Numbered from the stretch's first letter, positions 46,712-57,260 are shown. The stretch is 64,000 nucleotides of DNA from Alphaproteobacteria bacterium (GCA_030065235.1 JASJDC010000002.1:706001-770000); one strand, 5' to 3'. Notes: generated by a model not told the origin, from the sequence alone. Numbers and translations: made by a program.

Positions 46712-47935
46712 CTATGGATGCGCCGAGGCCAGCCGCACGGACGGTCTGGGCTGATCGATCAGGCGCCGGGCCAGACGGTTGACATTCTCCAGCCCGCTCA
46801 AAAGGCCGGGGATCACAATGTCGGACGGCGGGTTCTGTTGCGCCAGAGTGCGCAAGGCGGTCGCCATCGCGCCCACATCGGCCCCGTCCACCGGATCCAG
46901 CATCCGCACAAGCCCGAGTTCTTGCGCCCGGCGGGTTCGGATCAACTGTTCGCGGCGTGGAAAACGGCGCGGGATGATCAGCGACGGTTTGTCGAAGGAC
47001 AAGATCTCACAGAATGTGTTGTAGCCGCCCATGGCCACAACGCCGACCGCGTCGCTAAACAGCGTTTCCAGATGCGCGTCGAAGGTCAGGATCTCGACAT
47101 TCTCGAGACCTTCGGCGCGCGCCCGGAACGCCGCCTGGCTTTCGCCCTGCATGAAAGGACCCGTAACGATCAGGGCGGGATAGGGCATAGCGCAGTTCGT
47201 CTCATAGGCGCGCAGCACCCAATCGACGACTTCGTCGCCGTCGCCCCCGCCCCCGGCGGTCACCAGGACATACGGTCCGTCGATTTTTTGCGGAATGAAC
47301 CAGCCGGTTGGTTCCTCCAACTCGGCGCGCCGCAAATAGCCGGTATAAACCATCTTCCGTCGGATGGCCGGGCTGATTTGCAGGCCCTCGAGCGGATCGT
47401 GGAATTGCGGCAGGCCATAGACCCAGATCTGATCGTAGTATTTCTCCAGCGCCGGCAGGACCTGCTTTCGTTCCCATTCCGGCTCCAGCAGGGCCGGCTC
47501 GTCCATCACGTCGCGCAGCCCCAGAACGCAGGGCACGCCAAGCTCGGTGAGATAGTCGAGCGTGCTTTCCACCTCGCCATGCAGGCCGAGCGGCTCCTTG
47601 TCGACGATGAAGAGGTCCGGATCGAACGCTTCGGCCGTGTGGCGGATGATCGAGGCGCGGATCGCCAGCGTGTCCTCGATATTCATATGCAGCTTCAACG
47701 GTGTGTAATCGCCGTTTCTCAGCTTGATGACGCCTGGGACGCGGACGAAATCGACGCGGGTCTTGAAGTCGAAATTCCCGATAATCGATGAGCCGGTCAG
47801 GATCAGAACGGATACGTCTTTGTTAGCCTCGACCAAGGCGTGCGCGATGGCGCGGGTGCGCCGAAGATGGCCCAACCCGAACGTGTCATGACTATACATC
47901 AAGACACGGAACTGTCCTGATCGATCCGCTTTCAT
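46712..47935 (-). CDS. Predicted glycosyltransferase, COG4671-like
   Basis: The 407-residue protein begins RVLMYSHDTFGLGHLRRTRAIAHAL, the entry motif of the COG4671 group of MurG-related transferases, and has VTAGGGGDGDEVVDWVL and GGYNTFCEILSFDKPSLIIPRRFPRREQLIRTRRAQELGL as the donor region. Experimental function for this group is scarce. It is the first gene of the glycan operon, with a long gap upstream. Confidence 0.82.
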   Translation of the reverse strand: MKADRSGQFRVLMYSHDTFGLGHLRRTRAIAHALVEANKDVSVLILTGSSIIGNFDFKTRVDFVRVPGVIKLRNGDYTPLKLHMNIEDTLAIRASIIRHTAEAFDPDLFIVDKEPLGLHGEVESTLDYLTELGVPCVLGLRDVMDEPALLEPEWERKQVLPALEKYYDQIWVYGLPQFHDPLEGLQISPAIRRKMVYTGYLRRAELEEPTGWFIPQKIDGPYVLVTAGGGGDGDEVVDWVLRAYETNCAMPYPALIVTGPFMQGESQAAFRARAEGLENVEILTFDAHLETLFSDAVGVVAMGGYNTFCEILSFDKPSLIIPRRFPRREQLIRTRRAQELGLVRMLDPVDGADVGAMATALRTLAQQNPPSDIVIPGLLSGLENVNRLARRLIDQPRPSVRLASAHP

Positions 47936-48394
47936 CGGCCCCTACTGAAACGCCCCCTAAAAAGCCCTCTTATAAAACGCCGCTAAATTAAGGCGCCCGG
48001 CCTAACGCCCGCCAATTTCGGGTCCAAAGGGCGACCAAACCGATCGGACCGGCGGCAAATAGGGCCGAAAGCAGCGTCGGCCCCGAACCCATTCCAGCGC
48101 CGCTTGCTTGGCCGATCGGCCGCGCGCGCCGCTTCAATCATCAAACGCGACCTGTCTGCGCCAAACAACAAAAAACCGCCGTTCTACTGAGGAAATCCTG
48201 CGCCCCTGTCGGCAAATCGCTGAAACTGTTTACCTTTTCGAAGCAAAAAACTGATAGTCAAGGATGAGTCGCGGACTGTGTGCGTCCGTCGCGCGATTGC
48301 GCTTAGGGGCGCTCTCGGTTCTCTTCCAGCAGGTATGGAGCGCCGCGGCATTGACCGGTGCGCTGGTATGCGCCGCCTCGAACGGAGATGATGG
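47936..48394. other. Divergent intergenic gap upstream of the glycan cluster
   Basis: This 459-base gap separates the glycosyltransferase operon from the cyclic-nucleotide-binding gene. It must contain promoters in both directions. A TTTATAAGAG on the minus strand (around 47970-47975) could be a -10, but no convincing -35 accompanies it, and the small open frames here lack ribosome-binding sites and family features. I see no repeat or RNA gene. Confidence 0.5.
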
Positions 48395-48862
48395 GTGAGC
48401 TTATTCGATGAAGTGGATGTGTTGCGGCGGCTGCCCCTGTTCAGCCGGATCGACGCGGCGCAGCTGAAACTGATCGCCTTCACCAGCGAAAGACTGACCT
48501 TCAATGACGGTCAGACGCTCTGCGTAGAGGGCGAGCCGGGCGACTCCGCCTTCGTCCTGCTATCGGGCGCGGCGGATGTCGTCGTGGACACGCCGGACGG
48601 CGCAATGCATGTTTCGACACTGGGACCGGGCGAGAGCGTTGGTGAAATCGCCATCCTCTGCGATGTGCCCCGGACCGCGACCGTTCGCGCCGTCGGCGAG
48701 GTCGAAGCGTTGCGGATCGGCAAGGACCGCTTTCTTCAGCTCTTGCGCGAACTCCCCGATCTGGCGGCGGCGCTGGTGGCTGAATTGGCGCGGCGTTTGG
48801 CGGCGACCACCGGAAAGCTACGCGAGGCGACCGCCTCGGCGAACGACAAGGACCCATCATGA
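48395..48862 (+). CDS. Cyclic-nucleotide-binding domain protein
   Basis: The 155-residue protein is a single CNB domain: LRRLPLFSRIDAAQLKLIAF, FNDGQTLCVEGEPGDSAFVLLSGAADVVV and the phosphate-binding cassette GPGESVGEIAILCDVPRTATVRA. It lacks the helix-turn-helix of CRP/FNR regulators, so it probably senses cAMP or a related ligand as a protein partner. GGAG seven bases before the GTG at 48395 fixes the start. It shares ATGA with the methyltransferase gene downstream. Confidence 0.85.
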   Translation: MSLFDEVDVLRRLPLFSRIDAAQLKLIAFTSERLTFNDGQTLCVEGEPGDSAFVLLSGAADVVVDTPDGAMHVSTLGPGESVGEIAILCDVPRTATVRAVGEVEALRIGKDRFLQLLRELPDLAAALVAELARRLAATTGKLREATASANDKDPS

Positions 48863-49350
48863 CACGGCTCGATTCGGCGATCCGCCGTCTGCAGGCGCAG
48901 CGGGCCTGTTTGGACTATGCCTGCCGCCTGATCGCCGATCGGCCGGGGCCGGTGATCGAACTGGGTCTCGGAAATGGCCGCACCTACGATCATCTGCGCG
49001 CGCGTTTGCCGGGTCGAGACATCTACGCCTTCGACCGTCAGATCGCGGCCCATCCCGACTGTATCCCGGACGAGGCGCATATGTTCTTAGGGGACTTTAC
49101 GACGACCTTGCCCGAAGCGGCGCGAAGTCTGGGACCCACCGCGGTCTTGGCCCATTGCGATGTTGGGTCGGGTGATGCGGACGCAAACGCGGCGCTCGCC
49201 GATATGCTATCAAGATTGCTGCCCGGCCTGTTAGGGCCGGGCGCAGTCATGATCTGTGATCAGGATATTCGCATTTCGGGCGCAACGGACATGTCTTTGC
49301 CCGACGGCGTCAGCCCAGGACGGTATTTCTTACGAACCGCGCCCCACTAG
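48859..49350 (+). CDS. Small class I SAM-dependent methyltransferase
   Basis: The 163-residue protein has the SAM motif PVIELGLGNGRTYDHL near residue 31, an acidic strand IYAFDRQI and a later AHCDVGSGDADAN. It resembles the short Methyltransf_17-type proteins. The substrate is unknown. Overlap with the CNB-domain gene by four bases suggests they form a functional pair. Confidence 0.78.
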   Translation: MTRLDSAIRRLQAQRACLDYACRLIADRPGPVIELGLGNGRTYDHLRARLPGRDIYAFDRQIAAHPDCIPDEAHMFLGDFTTTLPEAARSLGPTAVLAHCDVGSGDADANAALADMLSRLLPGLLGPGAVMICDQDIRISGATDMSLPDGVSPGRYFLRTAPH

Positions 49351-49361
49351 GCGAGCCGCGC

Positions 49362-50168
49362 CTAGAACCGGTATGCGGCGATGATGCCCGCGAAATATTG
49401 GTTCTCGTCACCACGGTCGTCGGTGACAGGGCTGTCTTTGGCGTCCGAAAACAGGCGTTTGTACGCAACTGTCCCGGTGGTGCTCCAATTCTGAGTGAAT
49501 TTGTAGGTCGCCGCCAAATTGATTCCCGCGTCCAGGAAGCCGGACTCTGCGTCATACTCTCTCAACCCGCTGCGGGCCGAGTCGGCCGCATCGATGCTGA
49601 AGAACTCGTCCATATATTCGGTGCTGGCGTAGGTCGCCTCGAGCCCGCCAGAAATCGTCCAGGTTTCGTTGATCGGCCGCATATAGTTCACCCGACCCGT
49701 CGCGAGCCCGCCGATATCATCATTGACGTCCCAGCGTGGGTCGAATTCGAAGCCCAACACGGTGTCGTCGGAGAGTTGGAAATCGTAACCCAACAGAACG
49801 CCGACCAAGACCCCGTCGTCGGTGTTGCTCAACCGATCGACCGCGTCATCATCCGGATCGTCCCGTTTCGGCACATACTGACCGGAGACGCCGACCCGGA
49901 AATTCTCATGCGCCAGGAAATTCGAGCTTAGGCGCAGACCTTCGATCGCGACGTAGGTGCTCGGATCATACAGATCGTCGGCGCGGAGCAGCCAGAGCGG
50001 CACGGCCTCATAATCATCAGAACCCTGATAATCCGGCGCGACGCCAACGCCCAGCCCGATCGTGAAATCGGTCGCAAAGACCGGAGAGCTCAAAAGCGTC
50101 GTGGCGAGGGCCACGCTCGCGACTTTCAAGCTACGCTTACCACCGAACGCGAATTTTCTCGGTTGCAT
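49362..50168 (-). CDS. MipA/OmpV family outer-membrane protein
   Basis: The 268-residue precursor has a signal peptide (KVASVALATTLLSSPVFA) and a beta-barrel with the family hallmarks GVGVAPDYQGSDDYEAVPLW near the N terminus and a C-terminal Tyr-Arg-Phe. MipA in E. coli bridges murein synthases; other members are outer-membrane proteins of unclear role. AGGATCC precedes the ATG. Confidence 0.9.
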   Translation of the reverse strand: MQPRKFAFGGKRSLKVASVALATTLLSSPVFATDFTIGLGVGVAPDYQGSDDYEAVPLWLLRADDLYDPSTYVAIEGLRLSSNFLAHENFRVGVSGQYVPKRDDPDDDAVDRLSNTDDGVLVGVLLGYDFQLSDDTVLGFEFDPRWDVNDDIGGLATGRVNYMRPINETWTISGGLEATYASTEYMDEFFSIDAADSARSGLREYDAESGFLDAGINLAATYKFTQNWSTTGTVAYKRLFSDAKDSPVTDDRGDENQYFAGIIAAYRF

Positions 50169-50331
50169 CTCAAGGATCCTGTCTAACCTTTTGTTATGAT
50201 GGTTCTACACAGTGTTTCGCGCGCCGCGCAAGGGGCTCGTTCACCATCAGCGGCGTGCGCCGTGAAGTTTCCATGACCTGTTGCACTAAAGCATCACTAC
50301 GCGCGCCCTATCGACGACGCGGCGGCGGCGG

Positions 50332-51123
50332 TCAGAGGTCCAAATCGACCATGACCGGGGCGTGATCCGACGGTTTTTCCCAGCCGCGCGCGTCCTTCAC
50401 CACCCGCGCCGCCTTGATTCCGGCCTTGAGCGGCGGGGTGACCCAGACATGGTCCAGGCGGCGGCCTTTGTCAGACGCCGCCCAGTCGCGCGCCCGGTAG
50501 CTCCACCAGCTATAGAGTTTCTCGGGCTCCGGGATGAGGTGGCGCACGGCGTCGACCCACCCGACCGCGCCATAGGCTTGGCCGAGCTTTTCGGTCTCAA
50601 CCGGCGTATGGCTGACGATTTTCAAGAGCTGCTTGTGCGACCAGACATCATGCTCGAGCGGCGCGATATTCAGATCGCCGACCAGCACCATCGGGTCCTC
50701 GGCGCGCCGGTTTTCGCCGAACCAGGCGGTCATTTCGTCAACAAAACGAAGCTTGTGATCGAATTTCTCATTCAAAGCGGGGTCCGGCTCGTCGCCGCCC
50801 GCCGGGACGTAGAAATTATGAACCTCAACCCCGCCATCGACCTGCGCCGCGATGTGGCGGCAATCCTGCTTGCCGACCCAGTCGCGGCTGTCGGTTTCCG
50901 TCAAAGGCAGCCGAGACAGCACGGCGACGCCATTATAACTCTTCATGCCGCGGAAGATCTGATGCGGCAGGCCGGCGGCGGCCAGCGCCTCGGCCGGGAA
51001 CTTGTCGTCCGGCGATTTTGTTTCCTGCAGGCAGAGCACGTCCGGGCTGTATTCCGCGATGAAACGCTCGACGATCGGCAGGCGCAGGCGGACCGAGTTG
51101 ATATTCCAGGTGACGATTCGCAT
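50332..51123 (-). CDS. xthA: Exodeoxyribonuclease III (AP endonuclease)
   Basis: XthA removes abasic sites and 3' blocks in base-excision repair. The 263-residue protein has IVTWNINSVRLRLP, LCLQETKSPDDKFP (metal-binding Glu), GDLNIAP and the closing SDHAPVMVDLDL. Length and motif order are standard. It is 10 bases downstream of the amidotransferase-like gene. Confidence 0.95.
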   Translation of the reverse strand: MRIVTWNINSVRLRLPIVERFIAEYSPDVLCLQETKSPDDKFPAEALAAAGLPHQIFRGMKSYNGVAVLSRLPLTETDSRDWVGKQDCRHIAAQVDGGVEVHNFYVPAGGDEPDPALNEKFDHKLRFVDEMTAWFGENRRAEDPMVLVGDLNIAPLEHDVWSHKQLLKIVSHTPVETEKLGQAYGAVGWVDAVRHLIPEPEKLYSWWSYRARDWAASDKGRRLDHVWVTPPLKAGIKAARVVKDARGWEKPSDHAPVMVDLDL

Positions 51124-51133
51124 CCCAGGCTCC

Positions 51134-51934
51134 TTAGGCGGCGGTGTCTGTCCGAGTCGCTGCGGCTCGCATCGCGGCGGCCGGCGCCTTGGACGCGTTT
51201 CGGCAGGCCCGGCCGAAGGCTTGGAACATCGCCTGGCTCAGGGGCCAATTCAGCGCCATGGGGTGTTCGGGATGCCATTGCACGCCCAGCACGAAACCCG
51301 GCGCGCCGGGCATGCTGACCGCCTCGATCACCCCGTCGTCGCTGACCGCCTCGACGCTCAGGCCCTCGGCAGGCGCATCGATGGCCTGGGCGTGTAGGGA
51401 ATTCACCATCACCGCGCCCGCCCCGCCGTTCAGGCCGGCCAGCAAACCCCCCTCGCTCAACTGAACAGAATGCCGCTGATCATACTGGTCGTTGTAGTCC
51501 AGCGCTTTATCGGCGCGATGGTCGCGCTTGCCGTGAAGCTCCTGCACCATCTGATGCAAAGTCCCGCCCAAGGCGACATTCAGTTCCTGATGCCCTCGGC
51601 AGACGGCGAAGACCGGCGTTCCACGGTCGATGGCGCGCCGGATCAGCGGCAGCGTCGTGCTGTCGCGATAAGGGTCGCGCGGGTCTTCAGGCCCGTGGAC
51701 ATCCGTGTTGTAGTGGGTCGGATGGATGTTGGAAGGGCTGCCGGTCAGGAACAGGCCGTCGATCCTGTCCAGCAACGCGTCCGCATCCAGGCGGGCGCCG
51801 ATCGGCGGGATCATCACCGGCGTCGCGCCAATCGCGTCGGCCAATGAGTGAATATATTTATCCCCGACCGTATAGGTGACCCGGCCGGTGTCGTCTTCGC
51901 GTGCGCAGCCCGATACGCCAATAAAGGGTCTCAT
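51134..51934 (-). CDS. Gamma-glutamyl-gamma-aminobutyrate hydrolase-like, class I glutamine amidotransferase fold
   Basis: The 266-residue protein is a peptidase-C26 member: PIGVSGCAREDD-like start, FLTGSPSNIHPTHY, the nucleophile motif VFAVCRGHQELNVALGG near residue 108 and LGVQWHPEHP with the catalytic His and Glu. PuuD-type enzymes hydrolyse gamma-glutamyl-GABA in putrescine breakdown; no other puu gene is adjacent, so the substrate may differ. Confidence 0.88.
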   Translation of the reverse strand: MRPFIGVSGCAREDDTGRVTYTVGDKYIHSLADAIGATPVMIPPIGARLDADALLDRIDGLFLTGSPSNIHPTHYNTDVHGPEDPRDPYRDSTTLPLIRRAIDRGTPVFAVCRGHQELNVALGGTLHQMVQELHGKRDHRADKALDYNDQYDQRHSVQLSEGGLLAGLNGGAGAVMVNSLHAQAIDAPAEGLSVEAVSDDGVIEAVSMPGAPGFVLGVQWHPEHPMALNWPLSQAMFQAFGRACRNASKAPAAAMRAAATRTDTAA

Positions 51935-52094
51935 CCTGGGTTTCCCATGGTTGGCGCCTTAGCCGCGGCCTGCGCGCCTGTCTTTTGCGTCCATGCGCCG
52001 CTTGGCGGGCGCGTCTTAACCGACTATCTGACAGTCGAGCGTATTTTCCAATCCGGTCACGGGGCGGCCGGCGCTTCGAGGGGTCAGGTGACGA

Positions 52095-52904
52095 ATGGAG
52101 CCTTGGGTCGAACAGGTGTTGGCGCTGAAGGTCGGCGTGATTGGCGGCTGGCTTGTCCTCTGGCTGATCTGGGAGCGTGTCGCTCCGCGTGCAACGCGCC
52201 GGTTTGAGGCCGGCGCCGCCTGGGGACGCTGGGCGAAGAATCTCGGACTTTTCGCGATAAACACCCTCGCTTCGCCGTTGATGGTCGTGCCTCTGACCGC
52301 TTGGGCCGCGAGCCATGGGCTCGGATGGCGACCGGATTGGTGGTCGGGGGCCATAGGTTTGGCGATCGATTTGATCATTCTGGATTGTTTCATCTATTGG
52401 TGGCACCGCGCCAACCACGAGGTTCCGTTTCTCTGGCGTTTTCATCGGGCGCATCATTGGGATCAGGACTTGGACGTCACCACCGCCGTGCGTTTTCATA
52501 TCGGCGAGGTCTTGCTGTCGGCGTTGGTGCGGGGCGGGTTCATGATCCTGATCGACGTTCCGCTCAGTTCGGTCTTGGTCTTTGAAATCGTCCTCTTGGC
52601 TTCCAGCCTGTTCCATCATTCCAACGCGCGTCTGCCGGTTCGGGTCGAGGCGGCCCTGTCGCGTCTGATCATCACCCCGTCGATTCATTGGGTCCATCAC
52701 CACGCGTTGCGCGCCGATACGGATTCGAACTACGGATCGTTTTTCAGCTTCTGGGATGTTCTGTTCGGCAGCCGGTCACGGACGCAACGCTGGGATGCGA
52801 TGCCGATCGGTGTCGAAGGCGAGGAAGACAGGAACTTCGCGCGGATCCTGGCCGGCCCTTTCGAGCCGGGCGAAACCCCGAACGCGCTTAATCGCGACGC
52901 CTAA
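52095..52904 (+). CDS. Sterol desaturase / fatty-acid hydroxylase superfamily membrane protein
   Basis: The 269-residue membrane protein carries the di-iron histidine clusters WWHRANHEV, FHRAHHWD and HWVHHH, plus an earlier DCFIYWWH, and about four membrane segments. The family hydroxylates or desaturates lipids. The lipid target cannot be deduced; in bacteria such enzymes can act on hopanoids, fatty acids or alkylglycerols. Its 3' end overlaps that of the convergent lolA gene by 17 bases. Confidence 0.88.
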   Translation: MEPWVEQVLALKVGVIGGWLVLWLIWERVAPRATRRFEAGAAWGRWAKNLGLFAINTLASPLMVVPLTAWAASHGLGWRPDWWSGAIGLAIDLIILDCFIYWWHRANHEVPFLWRFHRAHHWDQDLDVTTAVRFHIGEVLLSALVRGGFMILIDVPLSSVLVFEIVLLASSLFHHSNARLPVRVEAALSRLIITPSIHWVHHHALRADTDSNYGSFFSFWDVLFGSRSRTQRWDAMPIGVEGEEDRNFARILAGPFEPGETPNALNRDA

Positions 52905-53577
52905 ACCTATTGGTGTCGAAGAAGAACAGGTTGCGCGCCAGTTCATGGCCGAACCGGGTTTCGGTGAAGGTCACCCGCGTTTGCAGGCCTTGCGCGTCCG
53001 TGATGGTCCATTGCGTCAATTCAAACGGCTGGTCGTTGAAGACAAGCTGAACCGAGCCCAGGCCCGGCTCTTCGCGATTGATGATCTCGGCGACCACCAG
53101 CCCGTTCGCCTGCGACAGCGCGATGACGGTATATTCCTCGCCGAAGGTCAGTTCTTCATCCAGCAGGAAAGAGGCGGGCGTGCTGCCCAGCGGGATGTGC
53201 GTCGCCTGCTCCAACTGCTGGTCGACATAGATGAACCAGAACCCGTCCGCCACCAGCAGGATCGGGTTCGGCGGGTCGAATTGGAAACGCATCTTGCCGG
53301 GCCGGCTGAGATACATGTCGCCTTCGGAAAACTCGCCGTTCGGGTCAAGCTGAACGAAGCGCGCTTGCATTGTGGTGATGTCGTTCAGATAGGCCTCGAT
53401 CCGGTTGATCGCGGCGACTTCCTCGGGCGAACGAAGCTCGAAACCGGGCGATTGCGCGCACGCCGAGGTCAGCTGAGCGGCCGCGACCATGATTGCGATC
53501 GTCAATGTGAGTGCGAAACAGGCGAGAGCGCGGCTAACGGCTGTGGTCGCCGACCAGAACTTCCCGTTTCCCGACAT
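52888..53577 (-). CDS. lolA: Outer-membrane lipoprotein carrier protein LolA-like
   Basis: LolA ferries lipoproteins across the periplasm. The 229-residue precursor has a signal peptide ending near TSACA (residue 42), then the carrier fold: [39 protein letters not shown] and a [16 protein letters not shown] strand. The best ATG (53577) lies 44 bases inside the end of ftsK; without it no full signal peptide is possible. The Ser-Ala-Cys-Ala end of the signal could mimic a lipobox, but Gln after it fits signal peptidase I. Confidence 0.85.
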   Translation of the reverse strand: MSGNGKFWSATTAVSRALACFALTLTIAIMVAAAQLTSACAQSPGFELRSPEEVAAINRIEAYLNDITTMQARFVQLDPNGEFSEGDMYLSRPGKMRFQFDPPNPILLVADGFWFIYVDQQLEQATHIPLGSTPASFLLDEELTFGEEYTVIALSQANGLVVAEIINREEPGLGSVQLVFNDQPFELTQWTITDAQGLQTRVTFTETRFGHELARNLFFFDTNRFRRRD

Positions 53578-55990
53578 GGTTGGCTGTGCTGACAACGCCT
53601 TCTTTCTCCATCCGCTCGATGATCCGCGCCGCGCGGTTATAGCCGATCTGAAGATGGCGTTGCACGAAACTTGTTGACGCTTTTCCTTCGCGTGCGACCA
53701 GGGCCACCGCCTGATCGTAGAGCGCGTCTTCCGCCGAGCCGCCCTCGCCCGGCAAGCCGTCGCCGAAACCCGTCGCGCCGCTGACATCGGTGTCGAAACC
53801 GCCGGACATGTCGGTCTCGTCGGTCACCGCCTCGACATAGTCCGGGGCCGCTTGCTCGCGCAGGAAGTCGCAGACCGCTTCGACCTCGGAATCGTCGACG
53901 AAGGGCCCGTGCAGCCGCTTGATCCGGCCGCCGCCGGCCATGAACAGCATGTCGCCCTTGCCGAGCAACTGCTCCGCCCCCTGCTCGCCCAGGATCGTGC
54001 GGCTGTCGATCTTCGAGGTCACCATGAAGCTGATCCGCACCGGGAAATTGGCCTTGATCGTGCCGGTGATCACATCAACCGAGGGGCGCTGCGTCGCCAT
54101 GATGATGTGGATGCCGGCGGCGCGCGCCATCTGGGCCAGGCGCTGGATGCTGGCTTCGATCTCTTTGCCGGCGACCAGCATCAGATCGGCCATCTCGTCG
54201 ACCACGACGACGATATAGGGGAAGGGGGTGAGGTCGAGCGGCTCTTCCTCGAAGATCGGCCGGCCGGTCTCGGAATCGAAGCCGGTCTGCACCCGCCGGG
54301 TGATTTCCTCGCCGCGCCGCGCCGCCTCCGAGACCCGCTTGTTGTAGCCTTCGATATTGCGCACACCCAGCTTGGACATCGCGCGGTAGCGGTCCTCCAT
54401 CTCGCGAACCGCCCATTTCAGCGCCACGACCGCCTTTTTCGGGTCGGTCACGACGGGCGAGAGCAAATGCGGAATGTCGTCATAGACCGACAGTTCCAGC
54501 ATTTTCGGGTCGATCATGATGAATTTGCAGCGTTCCGGCGGCAGCCGATAGAGAAGCGACAGGATCATCGCGTTCAGCCCGACCGATTTGCCCGAACCCG
54601 TGGTGCCGGCGATCAACAGATGCGGCATGGTGGCCAGATCGGCGATTTCCGGCGCGCCGCTGATATCCTTGCCCAGGATCATCGGCAGTTTCGCCTTGGC
54701 GTCCGCGAAGGCCGGCGCCGCGACCAGATCGCGGAACCCGACCACTTCGCGCGACGCGTTCGGCAACTCGATCCCGATGACGTTGCGGCCGGGGACGGTC
54801 GCGATTCGCACCGAAATCGCGCTCATTGAGCGGGCGATATCGTCGGCCAGGCCGATGACGCGGCTGCTCTTGGTGCCCGGCGCCGGCTCCAGTTCATAAA
54901 GCGTGACGACGGGGCCGGGGCGCACTTTGACAATCTCGCCATTGACCCCGAAATCCTCCAGCACGCCTTCCAGCAGCCGTGCGTTCTGCTCGAGCGCGTC
55001 TTGGTTCTGATGCGCCGCGCCAGTCGTCGGTCTCTGGTCGAGCAGAGACAGGGTCGGCAGGTGGAAGGCGCCGTCGACTGAGGACAGGTCGAGCGCGATC
55101 TGCCGCGCTTTCTTCGGACGCGCCTTGGGGTCGTTCTTATCCGCGCGTTCCGCGACCCGGCCCGGCCGCGACGGGCGCGTCGGGTCCGGCGTTTCGCGCG
55201 GCGGACCTTCCGGTTTGACGCGGGGGATCAGCACCGGCTCGGCGCGGCCGCCCCAGGCGCCGGGCAAATGCTCGGCGATCGGGCTGTCCGCGACGGCTCG
55301 TTTGGCCTTGGCGACGGCGCCGCGCAGCGTGTCCGGGTCGGCCGCTCGCCGCGCCGCGCCGGCGGACGCGCGCACCGTCAAGAAGGCGGTGACCCATTCG
55401 CCCCAGGTGAAGCCCAGCACCGGGATCCCCAACAACGCGGCGGCCAGGCCAAAGCCCGCGACCAGGACCCAATCGCCCGGCGCGGCGATTGAAAGCGCTG
55501 CCAGACCCGACTGGAGCGCGCCCAAGAGCGTTTCGCCCAGCAGCCCGCCCAGTCCGACATCAAACGGCCAGCCCGGCGCCGGGGTCAGCCCGGCCAAGGC
55601 GCCCGAGGCCAGCACCAGCACCACGATCGCGCTGATCAGGCGCACGGCCCGATGCCGCAGGGTATGATCGACCAGGATGCGCCAGCCCCAGGCCGCCAGG
55701 ATCGGCGCTGCGAGGAAGGCCGAGGCCCCGACCGATTGCAGCGCCGCATCGGCGAAGGCGGCGCCGGCGCCGCCCAACAGGTTGCTGGGCGTACGGTTGA
55801 TCGCGGTGTTGAGCGAGGGATCGTTCGGATCGAAGGAGAAAAGGGCGGCGAAAATCGCCAAGGCCAGCAGGATTAGGCCGATCCCCAAGCCCTCGATCGC
55901 TCGCTGACGGATCAGAGCGCTCATCCAATCGGGCAGCAGCGGCCGTCGGCCCCCAGCCTTCATTGTCGGTCCGGCCGTTCGGGCGTTCAT
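53534..55990 (-). CDS. ftsK: DNA translocase FtsK
   Basis: FtsK couples division to chromosome segregation by pumping DNA to dif and stimulating XerCD. The 818-residue protein has four N-terminal membrane segments (residues about 25-180), a short linker (rich in Ala, Pro, Arg), the alpha-beta motor with Walker [13 protein letters not shown] near residue 470 and Walker [11 protein letters not shown], and a C-terminal winged-helix gamma domain that reads KOPS sites. AGGAG eight bases before the ATG at 55990 sets the start. Confidence 0.95.
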   Translation of the reverse strand: MNARTAGPTMKAGGRRPLLPDWMSALIRQRAIEGLGIGLILLALAIFAALFSFDPNDPSLNTAINRTPSNLLGGAGAAFADAALQSVGASAFLAAPILAAWGWRILVDHTLRHRAVRLISAIVVLVLASGALAGLTPAPGWPFDVGLGGLLGETLLGALQSGLAALSIAAPGDWVLVAGFGLAAALLGIPVLGFTWGEWVTAFLTVRASAGAARRAADPDTLRGAVAKAKRAVADSPIAEHLPGAWGGRAEPVLIPRVKPEGPPRETPDPTRPSRPGRVAERADKNDPKARPKKARQIALDLSSVDGAFHLPTLSLLDQRPTTGAAHQNQDALEQNARLLEGVLEDFGVNGEIVKVRPGPVVTLYELEPAPGTKSSRVIGLADDIARSMSAISVRIATVPGRNVIGIELPNASREVVGFRDLVAAPAFADAKAKLPMILGKDISGAPEIADLATMPHLLIAGTTGSGKSVGLNAMILSLLYRLPPERCKFIMIDPKMLELSVYDDIPHLLSPVVTDPKKAVVALKWAVREMEDRYRAMSKLGVRNIEGYNKRVSEAARRGEEITRRVQTGFDSETGRPIFEEEPLDLTPFPYIVVVVDEMADLMLVAGKEIEASIQRLAQMARAAGIHIIMATQRPSVDVITGTIKANFPVRISFMVTSKIDSRTILGEQGAEQLLGKGDMLFMAGGGRIKRLHGPFVDDSEVEAVCDFLREQAAPDYVEAVTDETDMSGGFDTDVSGATGFGDGLPGEGGSAEDALYDQAVALVAREGKASTSFVQRHLQIGYNRAARIIERMEKEGVVSTANHVGKREVLVGDHSR

Positions 55991-56015
55991 GCGCACATCT
56001 CCTGAAAAACGTCCG

Positions 56016-57260
56016 TCATGCTTGATCCTCCAGAACTCGGCGCACCCGGCGCAGAGCGTCCCGGGTCACGTCGGGCGCATGCACCAAAGCGATGCGGATA
56101 TAGCGGTCGCTGGGCGTCTCAGTTCCGCCGGCGTCGGGATGGGACATGAAGGCGCCGGGCAGCGCCTTGACCCCGGCTTCGGCCCAGAGCCGCCGGGCCG
56201 CCGCCACGCCGTCGCCGACATCCAGCCACAGGAAGAACCCCGCCGCCGGCCTGGTATAGCCGGGATAGCCGCCGAGCTCTTCGTCAGCGATCTTGAACAG
56301 CGCCTGATAGAGGGCGCGGTTCTTCTCGACATGGGTTTCGCTGCGCCACAGTTCGGTCGCCGCCGGCGCCAGCGGATCGGGAATCTGCGAACCGCCATAG
56401 CCGCTCAGCATGATCAGCTTCTCGATCAGTTCAGGGTCGCCGGCGACGAACCCCGCCCGCAGGCCGGGCGCGCCAGACCGTTTCGAGAGGGAATTGAAAA
56501 TCAGGATGTTGCGGAACGGATCGCCTGCATCAGCACTATCGTGGGCCGCTTGCAGAACCGCGTCGGCCCCGCCCGGCGGCGGCGTCTCGTTGTAGATTTC
56601 CGAATAGCATTCATCCAAGGCCAGGACATAGCCGTGCCGCCGGGCGCTGGCCAATTCCAGCGCGATCTGGTCCAGCGTGGCGACGCCGCCGGTCGGGTTT
56701 GACGGCGTGCAGTAATAGGCGATCGCCATCCGCGCCAGGGTCGGTTCCGGCAAGGCCGCGTAATGCGGCAGGAAGTTGGTCTCGGGACTGGCGGCGGGAA
56801 CCGGCAGCGGCTCCGCCTCGGCCATCAAGGCCGCGCCGTAATAGACGTGATAGGCAGGGTTCGGCAGGCCGACGATGGGCTTGTCCGACAGCGGCGACCG
56901 CGCACGCTTTTTCGAGACCGCGATCAGGCCGGCCATGAACAGTTGCTCGCGCGTGCCCGGCGCCGGGGCGATATGGCGGTCCGGATCGACCATGCCGTCC
57001 GGCAGGCCGTAGCGCTTTGTCAGCCAATCCGCCACGGCCCGCCGATAGTCCGCCTTGCCTTTCGGGCTGGGGTATTTCGACCAGCCGCCGGCGTTTTCGG
57101 CGATCAGCGAGGGTACGAAATCCGGCGGCGCGCCCTGCGGCTCGCCGATATGGGTCAGGATCGGCGCGCCGAACCGGTCGCCCGGCTTCGTCGCGTCCAG
57201 CAGATCGGCCAGCCGGCGGTACGGATAGTTGAACAGCTTGTCAGCGCCGCTCTCGCGCAT
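56016..57260 (-). CDS. PLP-dependent class I/II aminotransferase (DapC-like)
   Basis: The 414-residue protein has the fold-type-I pattern: [40 protein letters not shown] and the PLP lysine in [22 protein letters not shown] near residue 245. Members adjacent to ftsK in alphaproteobacteria are often labelled succinyldiaminopimelate transaminase, but specificity is unproven. GAGG six bases before the ATG at 57260 supports the start; 25 bases separate it from ftsK. Confidence 0.88.
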   Translation of the reverse strand: MRESGADKLFNYPYRRLADLLDATKPGDRFGAPILTHIGEPQGAPPDFVPSLIAENAGGWSKYPSPKGKADYRRAVADWLTKRYGLPDGMVDPDRHIAPAPGTREQLFMAGLIAVSKKRARSPLSDKPIVGLPNPAYHVYYGAALMAEAEPLPVPAASPETNFLPHYAALPEPTLARMAIAYYCTPSNPTGGVATLDQIALELASARRHGYVLALDECYSEIYNETPPPGGADAVLQAAHDSADAGDPFRNILIFNSLSKRSGAPGLRAGFVAGDPELIEKLIMLSGYGGSQIPDPLAPAATELWRSETHVEKNRALYQALFKIADEELGGYPGYTRPAAGFFLWLDVGDGVAAARRLWAEAGVKALPGAFMSHPDAGGTETPSDRYIRIALVHAPDVTRDALRRVRRVLEDQA

